Positions 17,550 to 23,673 of a DNA stretch of 29,103 nt are shown here, piece by piece. Numbering within the stretch: position 1 is the stretch's first letter; the number at the start of each line of letters is the position of its first letter. The DNA is from JANQLU01 sp964434955. GTDB taxonomy: Bacteria > Planctomycetota > Planctomycetia > Pirellulales > Pirellulaceae. Both the position numbers and the translations under genes were made by a program. The stretch spans positions 1-29,103 of the forward strand of contig CAYSXI010000049.1 in the NCBI GenBank assembly GCA_964434955.1, in the 5' to 3' direction. Below the pieces are notes generated by a model. It ran no database searches, was not told the DNA's origin, and was given only the letters and a program-made list of their open reading frames with translations.

Positions 17550-17980
17550 TCGGGGGTCCTTTTCTATTCAATTGATTCCCGCAGCCAAACGGCTCGCGAG
17601 TTTAACTCTCTCAGTGTTGTTAGTCCGTTTCCCGGATTCTTCAATTTTAACCTGCATCGCGAGCGACTTGCCACCTTGGGCAATCCGATTCCGCGAATTT
17701 CAGCCGCAGATCAGACGCATTACGAAAACCTTTCAAAACCGGTTCGTTCTCAAGCCGGTTGCTTTCAAGGGCAAATTCTTGTCGTTCCGGTCGTGATTTC
17801 ATGAAAATACGAAACGTTCCTGAATTCTGATGCGTCCCAAATCCTGACGCCCCTTCCACAATGGCTTTCGACCTTGATCGGACTTGTCGGTTTCGATTCC
17901 AGGATCGAGACCACTTGTTAATTGATTCAACAGTCATAAAACGCCGTGGTCGCGAAAAAATTTGGCATTCCCGCTGGAAA

Positions 17981-17995
17981 CCAAATTGAATTTGG
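17981..17995. promoter_or_regulatory. Palindromic operator candidate
   Basis: CCAAATTGAATTTGG is a perfect 7-1-7 palindrome. Its right arm overlaps the -35 hexamer of the predicted promoter of the VWA gene. A third copy of the half-site, AATTTGG, occurs at 17959-17965. Such a position suits a repressor of the plus-strand gene; the protein that might bind is unknown. Confidence 0.45.
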
Positions 17996-18020
17996 ATAAT
18001 CGCCCGAAAAGTGGGATAAT
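17992..18020 (+). promoter_or_regulatory. Sigma-70-like promoter of VWA gene, possibly leaderless
   Basis: TTGGAT (17992-17997) and GATAAT (18015-18020) are separated by exactly 17 nt. The transcript would be expected to begin about 7 nt after the -10 box, which is at the ATG at 18027. If that start is right, the mRNA would be leaderless. The only alternative ribosome site is a minimal GGA just before the ATG. Confidence 0.45.
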
Positions 18021-18026
18021 GGACTT

Positions 18027-19217
18027 ATGCGAAAAGACTCAAAGCGACCCAATTCGAAATTGCCACGACGCAAGCCTTCTACCGACATCGCGTCTACCGA
18101 CATCGCGTCTCCCGACAGCCAGCCAGTCGGTGACCAGCCGGCAAGCGCGAGAGGCCCAATATCGGATGAGTGGGCTTCGAGGGACCGGGCTTCGAATGAC
18201 CTGCTCGGTCGAAGTCCTCAGCCGCAATCGACACAAAAACGTCGGGATGTCTCGTCGGCCTCCATGAGTTTCGTTTTTCATGTTGTGTTGCTCATCGCGA
18301 TTGCCCTGATTTTTTCGAACACGACACCACGGGGAACCGACGAAGGTTCGCGGCGCGTTTCGCTGGTTTTGGCAACCGTCGACGAAAATGATCGAATCGA
18401 ATACCAGGAATCGCCGACCAAGAAATCGGAAACCAATCCGACCCAGGAAGATAATCCGCTTCCCGACGACCAGCCGCCGGTCGATCCCTCCATGATGCAG
18501 CCGGCCGATTCACCAAACCTGGATTCCACCGATCCCATTTTTGACGTCGGAAGCATGACTCAGGTTCCCAGCAAATCCCGAGGAAGTGCCAAGCAATACG
18601 AGCTTTCGGCTGAAGAATTGCGTCAACTCGAGGCCGAATCCAAGATGCTGCAGGCCAGAATGCCCAAAGGATCTCCCACCAGCATCAGCGTTTTTGGTTC
18701 GGGAAACATGACTGGACGGTCATTTGTTTTTGTGATCGACCGGTCGCAAAGCATGGGCGAACAAGGCTTGGGCGTGTTAGAGGAAGCCGCCTCACAGCTT
18801 CAATCGGCGGTCGATACGTTGGAAGAAAACCATCGATTTCAAGTCGTCGCCTATCATCACGGAACCGTGACAATCGGAAAGAGGAAGCTGCTTTCAGCAA
18901 CCAAGGACAAGAAAAAACTGGTCAAGGAATTTATTGAAGGACTCGCCGCATTCGGCGGAACCGAGCACGAATCGGCTTTGATTTCTGCGCTGAGTTTCAA
19001 GCCGGACGTGATTGTATTCTTGACCGACGGTGGATACCCGCCACTGAATCAGTCGCAGCAGCGCGCGATCAAGCGAATTGCCCGAGCGAAGACCCAAATC
19101 CACTGCATTCAATTTGGATCGGGACCGATCCAGAATCGCAATAATTTTATGTCGGAACTTGCGCTGAACAACCAAGGTACCTACAAATACGTCGACGTTC
19201 GCAAGTGGGACGAGTGA
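18027..19217 (+). CDS. Single-TM VWA-domain protein
   Basis: A 396-residue protein with a long hydrophilic, basic N-terminal tail (1-79), one TM helix (about 81-97), a Pro/Asp/Ser-rich linker (100-190) and a C-terminal VWA domain. All MIDAS positions are present: D238-R-S240-Q-S242, T312 in 'FGGTEHES', and D334 in 'FLTDGG'. The VWA domain would lie outside the cytoplasm. It is divergent from moxR and shares its promoter region, which suggests a link to the MoxR/VWA operon. The start is uncertain: the first ATG is only a few bases after a predicted -10 box. The next candidate, at 18264, would remove the tail and start right at the TM helix, but has no ribosome site. The tail contains a duplicated TDIAS. 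Confidence 0.82.
   Translation: MRKDSKRPNSKLPRRKPSTDIASTDIASPDSQPVGDQPASARGPISDEWASRDRASNDLLGRSPQPQSTQKRRDVSSASMSFVFHVVLLIAIALIFSNTTPRGTDEGSRRVSLVLATVDENDRIEYQESPTKKSETNPTQEDNPLPDDQPPVDPSMMQPADSPNLDSTDPIFDVGSMTQVPSKSRGSAKQYELSAEELRQLEAESKMLQARMPKGSPTSISVFGSGNMTGRSFVFVIDRSQSMGEQGLGVLEEAASQLQSAVDTLEENHRFQVVAYHHGTVTIGKRKLLSATKDKKKLVKEFIEGLAAFGGTEHESALISALSFKPDVIVFLTDGGYPPLNQSQQRAIKRIARAKTQIHCIQFGSGPIQNRNNFMSELALNNQGTYKYVDVRKWDE
18078..18107 (+). repeat. 15-bp tandem duplication in VWA N-terminal tail
   Basis: Two identical 15-nt units (TCTACCGACATCGCG) lie head to tail, followed by a partial third, and encode the duplicated TDIAS. Exact identity suggests a recent slippage event in a tail under weak constraint. 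Confidence 0.85.
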
Positions 19218-19311
19218 CAATTCTTCTTTGCCCCTGTTCGACTCTTCATGGCCTCTTGCCTAAAATGCATTGATCACTTGAGGCCAGCTTTGACGGGCGT
19301 CGTGATCTAGT

Positions 19312-19343
19312 CCTGCGGCGTTGGCAATGTCGATTGCCGCAGG
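19312..19343. other. Hairpin between VWA and jelly-roll genes
   Basis: CCTGCGGC (19312-19319) pairs perfectly with GCCGCAGG (19336-19343). An alternative inner pairing GGCAA/TTGCC competes for the same arm. It lies in the 194-nt gap after the VWA gene and about 70 nt before the next start. Without a U-run it may be a terminator remnant or a leader structure. Confidence 0.35.
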
Positions 19344-19411
19344 GACATCGAAGTGGCCTGTGTTTATCGAACCAATTGCTTTTGAAATTTCGCCTTCTGG
19401 AATGCAAACTT

Positions 19412-21370
19412 ATGATCCAGTGCCATTTCAATAAACTGCTTGGAGTCGCCTGCCTCGGAATTCTTTTCGGACTTGCAGGAGCTCAAAGGGCTTCCTGTCA
19501 AAGTTCCACGAATATGTTTCGCGTCGAGTTTCGCGATGGCACAGTGATAGTTTGCGAACTGGAAGAAGCCGACTTCATCTGGAACGAAGTTTCTGAGGAC
19601 GGAAAGGTTTCGACGGCACGGATCAAATTAAAAGACGTCGATCGGATTCAGTTCAGCCAATCAACGGTCAGTCAGCAAGTTGCGAAAATCAAAGTCCTGA
19701 TTGATCAGCTCGCAAGCACAAATTTCGCACTTCGCAATCAAGCGGAAAAAGAGCTGAAGCAACTTGCCGGGCCTTTTCAGCAAATCCTTCAAAACCGTAG
19801 TGACTTGCCGGATCGCGAAGCAAACTACCGATTGAAACGTGTGATCAACCAGTTGCGTCGGAGTCGCGTTGAATCACAAGCTTCTTATGACTTGCTGACG
19901 AATCGATCCGGCAAAACGGTCCGTGGAGATTCTCCGGGCCTGGCGATCGACGCGAATTACTTTGGGAAAAAGTATCGATTCAACCGCGATGACCTTTTGC
20001 AGATTTCGCGTAAGCAGGAAAGCGAAAAGTCGGTGCCCCACGTTAACGGTTATCGGGTGTTTTCCAAAATCCATGATTCGTTTTATCGCGATTCAATGAA
20101 TTCGGCCGATTTTGAAAAAGGGGAAAACGAGGTCGCGTTAAAAACGGGTTCCGATCTGTTTGGGCTTTATGCCTATCTGGGATGCTTGTTTGAATGTGAA
20201 GGCAAGGGCAATGAGATCAAGGTCGATCCCTATGATGTGACCGGCCGCAGTCCCCGGCAAAGTGCCGTTTGTTTTGATTACTCTTACGAGAATAGTGCTC
20301 GCTACAAGGGCGTTTTTCGTTCTTCATTTTGTGCGCAGGCCCAATCAAAAGTTCGGGCGACCACCAACAAGGTCGGATGTTTTCTCCAGATGATTAATCC
20401 GCCTCGAACCATTGTTTTCGAAGCCTACAACCTGGACGACGAGTTGGTCGGGATTTGCGAAGCGATCGAATCAACATCGTTTGTCGGCCTCGAGTCAGGG
20501 GAGCCGATCGCCTACGTGCGCGTGCTGACCAACAAGCACCTGAAAATGCTGAATGACGCGGAAGCCGACAACGATTTCGCTGTCGACGACTTTACCTTTG
20601 CGGCGCCCAAAAGGAGTCTTTTTCAATCGTATCAGGATCTGTATTCCGTGGTCCTGAAGAATGGCGACTATTTGCGGTGCAAATTCATTGCGGTCGCGGA
20701 CGGAAAGCTGAAACTGACGGGCGTTTCGATCAAGGGAACCGATGAATTGACGGTGGACATCAGCAAGGTCGCCAGTCTTTCACCACCTGCCAACAAATTG
20801 GTTGAACGTTCCAAGCAAAAGGGGCATCAGGCATTCGTGCGACTCAAAGACCACAGTGTGGTTGCGATTCAGAAAATCGGCAGCGGTGCATCAAACGATT
20901 TTCCTTCATTGAAAATTGATGAAAACAATATCGTTGCGATCTGGGGCTTGAATACCCTTTGTCGGCACGCCCAGCAGGAAGATTTTGATCGGGCAAAACC
21001 GATCGTCGTTTTTCCAACGCTTCGTAAAATAGCGGCGGACGTGGAACTGAATAGCGAGGGCGTTTCCTGGGATGGAAAAAGTGCGGAAGTCGTCAAGCAA
21101 ACCTACGAGCAGTACGAAGACGTTACCGACCCCGAATACGAAAATGAATTTGAACTGGCCAATTGTCCCACCATATGGTTTTCGGCGTTGAACCAATCCA
21201 ATGATTCATGGGGAATGATTCGCCTAACGGACGGTCAGCGATTCACCTTGGGTGGTTCTCAGGGTTTCAAAATTGCCAACTGGGACGCGGACTCGGTAAC
21301 AATCGCCAATGAAAATGAAAAAATTGCTGTTCCCATGACTCACGTTCGGAATATCATTTTCAAAAAGTAG
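19412..21370 (+). CDS. Secreted jelly-roll protein with repeated short beta-modules
   Basis: A 652-residue exported protein; residues 1-30 form the signal peptide. I read five short beta-modules of 40-50 residues at about 35-82, 160-199, 410-457, 472-512 and 600-651. Three have a DG- or NG-like turn near the start ('FRVEFRDGT', 'YSVVLKNGD', 'GMIRLTDGQ'), and most end in a V-x-x-I-type strand ('KDVDRIQFS', 'THVRNIIF'). Between modules two and three, about 208-397, sits a jelly-roll-like domain. It contains 'TIVFEAYNLDDELVG', 'SFVGLESGEPIAYVRV' and 'FAVDDFTF', a pattern common in secreted planctomycete and PEP-CTERM-type proteins. The ATG at 19412 was chosen over an upstream ATG because the signal peptide then begins normally; the ribosome site is weak. 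Stop to the next start is about 38 nt. No catalytic residues were recognised. Confidence 0.75.
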   Translation: MIQCHFNKLLGVACLGILFGLAGAQRASCQSSTNMFRVEFRDGTVIVCELEEADFIWNEVSEDGKVSTARIKLKDVDRIQFSQSTVSQQVAKIKVLIDQLASTNFALRNQAEKELKQLAGPFQQILQNRSDLPDREANYRLKRVINQLRRSRVESQASYDLLTNRSGKTVRGDSPGLAIDANYFGKKYRFNRDDLLQISRKQESEKSVPHVNGYRVFSKIHDSFYRDSMNSADFEKGENEVALKTGSDLFGLYAYLGCLFECEGKGNEIKVDPYDVTGRSPRQSAVCFDYSYENSARYKGVFRSSFCAQAQSKVRATTNKVGCFLQMINPPRTIVFEAYNLDDELVGICEAIESTSFVGLESGEPIAYVRVLTNKHLKMLNDAEADNDFAVDDFTFAAPKRSLFQSYQDLYSVVLKNGDYLRCKFIAVADGKLKLTGVSIKGTDELTVDISKVASLSPPANKLVERSKQKGHQAFVRLKDHSVVAIQKIGSGASNDFPSLKIDENNIVAIWGLNTLCRHAQQEDFDRAKPIVVFPTLRKIAADVELNSEGVSWDGKSAEVVKQTYEQYEDVTDPEYENEFELANCPTIWFSALNQSNDSWGMIRLTDGQRFTLGGSQGFKIANWDADSVTIANENEKIAVPMTHVRNIIFKK

Positions 21371-21408
21371 GCCGCTTGTTGCCGCAAAAATCATTCACGG
21401 AGGAATTA

Positions 21409-22179
21409 GTGTCGGAAACCCATGAAACATTGGACGTGATCGCCGTCGGCGCTCATCCCGATGATGTTGAAATTGCTTGTGGTGGTATGTTGGCCTCGAT
21501 GGTCGATCAGGGGTATCGCGTCGGGATCATTGATTTGACCGACGGTGAGCCAACTCCCCTTAGCCCGGGACCTGAGGTCCGATTGAAGGAAGCCCAAAAA
21601 GCGGCGGACGTGCTCGGTGTTCACCGACGAGTGATTCTCGATTTGCCGAACCGGAAACTATTCGACAATTTCGATGCGCGCGTCGCATTGGCGAAGGAGT
21701 TTCGCAAGTATCGTCCGAAGATCGTGATTTCTTTTGGCGACAAAACGCCGATGGCATCGCCCGACCACTGGCAGTGCATGCAAATCGTCGACGCTGCCGT
21801 ATTCTACAGTCGACTGACCAAGTGGGACGACGTCTTCGATCATCTGCCGGTTCACACGATCCCAAATCAACTTTACTTTCGATTGGCATTTGAGCCCAAT
21901 TTTCTGAGCGCGGTTTCAGGGCAATTCACGTTCGATATCTCGAAAACACTCGAGCGCAAAATGGAAGCCGTTCGATGCTACGAAACGCAGTTCCCAAAAG
22001 AAAAAGAGTACGTGTTTCGAAGGGTCGAAAGTACGGCAGTTGCGATTGGCGCCACGGCCGGATTCAAGGCGGGCGAGTCACTGATTTCAACTCGCGCGTT
22101 GGGAAGTCGGAACCTTTTTGATACCTTGCACCCATCATGGCGAAAACCTTCGGAATCCCGATCCGAGGATGAATCATAG
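21409..22179 (+). CDS. bshB1: PIG-L/LmbE deacetylase, BshB1-like
   Basis: A 256-residue zinc-dependent N-acetylglucosaminyl deacetylase. The metal site is visible: 'AVGAHPDDVEIACGG' with H16, D18 and D19, and the second histidine H120 in 'MASPDHWQ'. 'IIDLTDGEPTP' and 'RALGSRNLFD' agree with the BshB1 branch, which removes the acetyl group from GlcNAc-malate in bacillithiol synthesis. Other PIG-L functions (amino-sugar deacetylation in envelope glycolipids) cannot be excluded without finding bshA and bshC. The start is GTG at 21409: GGAGG lies 5 nt before it, one of the best ribosome sites in the window. An upstream in-frame TTG is far less likely. The alpha/beta hydrolase gene follows after 7 nt, so the two are cotranslated or cotranscribed. 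Confidence 0.85.
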   Translation: MSETHETLDVIAVGAHPDDVEIACGGMLASMVDQGYRVGIIDLTDGEPTPLSPGPEVRLKEAQKAADVLGVHRRVILDLPNRKLFDNFDARVALAKEFRKYRPKIVISFGDKTPMASPDHWQCMQIVDAAVFYSRLTKWDDVFDHLPVHTIPNQLYFRLAFEPNFLSAVSGQFTFDISKTLERKMEAVRCYETQFPKEKEYVFRRVESTAVAIGATAGFKAGESLISTRALGSRNLFDTLHPSWRKPSESRSEDES

Positions 22180-22186
22180 GTGACCT

Positions 22187-22975
22187 GTGGCAAGAATCAG
22201 TAAACGAGTTCGGTTTTCCAATCCCAAGGGTCTCCAGCTTTCTGGAATTGTCGAAGTGCCGCCTGGGCAAACCATCGGCCATTGTGTCTTTGCTCATTGC
22301 TTCACTTGCGGCAAAGACCTCAAAGCAATCGTTCGAGTCAGTCGGCACTTGGCCGAGCTTGGCTTCTCTGTTTTGCGATTTGATTTTTCTGGATTGGGAA
22401 ACAGCGAAGGTGCTTTTCGCGATACGACTTTCGACGACAACTGCGAAGACTTGCGTGCAGCAATCAATTGGACTCGCGAAGAAGGGCATCCATGTCAAAT
22501 TCTGATTGGTCACAGTCTGGGCGGTGCGGCCGCAATGTTCGTTGCGAGTGAGTTTCCTGAAATCAAAGGACTGGCAACCCTTGCATCACCCAGCGACACG
22601 TTTCACTTGGCCGAGTTTTTGGCCCGAACCAATCCGCTCATCGAAAGTGACGGTGCCGGGGACGTGAACATTGGCGGGCGTGACTTCACGATCACCGACC
22701 AAATGCTGAAGGTACTTCGGGAAATCAAGTTGGAACCGAAAATCCGTGGACTGAGCGTTCCGAATCTGGTACTGCATTCACCCTCCGACGAAACGCTTCA
22801 CATGAAGCATGCGATTCAGTTGTTTGAATGGAGCGGAGGGCCGACCTCATTGCTCAATCTTGAAGACAGCGACCATTTGTTGCTTCGGCATCCCAAGGAC
22901 GTTGCGTATGTGGCAAGGATGATTGCGAACTGGTCGGAGAGAATTCTGACCGGCTTGGATTCGCCCAACTTCTAG
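22187..22975 (+). CDS. Alpha/beta hydrolase of the OsmC-associated type
   Basis: A 262-residue alpha/beta hydrolase. The triad is complete: S110 in 'GHSLGG', D211 in 'HSPSDETL' and H240 in 'LEDSDHLL'. Oxyanion-region sequence 'HCFTCGKDLKAIVR', then 'LRFDFSGLGNSEG', 'TLASPSDTFH' and 'IGGRDFTI', match the hydrolase half of proteins that are normally fused to an OsmC peroxidase domain. Here the frame ends after the hydrolase and no OsmC gene follows. GTG start with AGGTGA a few bases upstream; only 7 nt separate it from the BshB1-like gene. The pairing with a low-molecular-weight-thiol gene suggests thiol or thioester chemistry, but the substrate is unknown. Confidence 0.85.
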   Translation: MARISKRVRFSNPKGLQLSGIVEVPPGQTIGHCVFAHCFTCGKDLKAIVRVSRHLAELGFSVLRFDFSGLGNSEGAFRDTTFDDNCEDLRAAINWTREEGHPCQILIGHSLGGAAAMFVASEFPEIKGLATLASPSDTFHLAEFLARTNPLIESDGAGDVNIGGRDFTITDQMLKVLREIKLEPKIRGLSVPNLVLHSPSDETLHMKHAIQLFEWSGGPTSLLNLEDSDHLLLRHPKDVAYVARMIANWSERILTGLDSPNF

Positions 22976-22990
22976 GCGGACGTGGCCTAG
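22972..22990. other. Inverted repeat holding both convergent stop codons
   Basis: CTAGGC (22972-22977) and GCCTAG (22985-22990) form a perfect 6-bp inverted repeat with a 7-nt loop. The TAG of the plus-strand hydrolase lies in the left arm and the TAG of the minus-strand TPR gene in the right arm. The genes are 11 nt apart. There is no U-run, so it could be a weak two-way terminator. Confidence 0.5.
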
Positions 22991-23634
22991 TCGCGGTTGC
23001 GTTTGGATTGTCCGCCGCCCACGCTTGGCGTTTCCACGCCTTTGGACGAAACATAGTTTCTGTATTCCAGTCTTCGAAGAACCTTGAACCGCCGCTGGTC
23101 CTTCACTTTGGCATAATAGAAACGCCCGTACTCATCTTCCAGGTAATTTCGCATGTTGGTGTAGAAACCGTTGTTGAAGGCCTCGACCAGCAATTCATAT
23201 GCTTTGTCGTCGTTACCGATGTGAGCGTGAATCATGGACATCGAATGCAGGCAACGATTCCGGTAGCGGGGGAATTGATAGGCGACCTCGTACTGTTCGA
23301 TTACCTTTTCACCTTCGGCCTTGAGTTCGGATTCGGATAGCGAACTCTTTTTGCAGTTACCGTAATACTTGCGTCGCAAGGCAGTGGCTTTACCGTAGTG
23401 AGCGTGCCCATCATAAGGGTCGTGTTTAAGAAGGACCTCGAAATGGTTGAGTGACTCATCCAGGTTGTACTGATTCAAATTCACGTAGGCCAATTCTTTG
23501 GTCCGCTGAATCTCAGTCGCTTGAAATGATTCGTTGCGGCGTCCAAGGATCCAATTACCCAGTTGGATGATCAGAAACAGGCACAAGCAGAATCCAGCGA
23601 TGATCGCCGTATTGCGTGTGATTTTATTCCACAT
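22987..23634 (-). CDS. Membrane-anchored TPR protein
   Basis: A 215-residue protein with one N-terminal TM helix (about 9-30) and TPR-type helical repeats at about 44-165 ('AYVNLNQYNLDESLNHFEVL', 'DDKAYELLVEAFNNGF'). The C-terminal 50 residues are basic and end in a Gly/Ser/Lys/Arg tail. GGAAA lies about 8 nt before the ATG. It follows the coiled-coil gene by 39 nt and is very likely in the same operon. The coiled-coil plus TPR order mirrors 3042-5186 and 1748-2788. Its stop codon lies in an inverted repeat shared with the convergent hydrolase gene. A role as partner of the upstream protein is inference. Confidence 0.75.
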   Translation of the reverse strand: MWNKITRNTAIIAGFCLCLFLIIQLGNWILGRRNESFQATEIQRTKELAYVNLNQYNLDESLNHFEVLLKHDPYDGHAHYGKATALRRKYYGNCKKSSLSESELKAEGEKVIEQYEVAYQFPRYRNRCLHSMSMIHAHIGNDDKAYELLVEAFNNGFYTNMRNYLEDEYGRFYYAKVKDQRRFKVLRRLEYRNYVSSKGVETPSVGGGQSKRNRD

Positions 23635-23673
23635 GGTTTGGTTTCCGGCTTGGTTACCGCTGGTTCGAATCGG

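Larger units (their letters stand above)
17550..18026. other. Divergent regulatory region between moxR and VWA gene
   Basis: This 477-nt stretch separates two divergent genes. It holds no convincing gene; a 96-codon minus-strand open frame (17647-17937) has no domain and no clear ribosome site. I see a 9-bp stem with one G-U pair at 17889-17912 (loop TCCAGG). A 15-bp palindrome lies at 17981-17995, and a sigma-70-like promoter for the VWA gene at 17992-18020. No convincing promoter for moxR stands out. Confidence 0.6.

Noticed and set aside
17647..17937. A 96-codon minus-strand frame in the divergent region
   Set aside because: No ribosome site, no domain, and it covers hairpins and likely promoter DNA.
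19412..21370. NPCBM domain in the 652-residue secreted protein
   Set aside because: The domain pattern (FVGLESGEPIAYVRV, FAVDDFTF) fits a jelly-roll of another type better; the NPCBM pattern seen at 214-1416 is missing.
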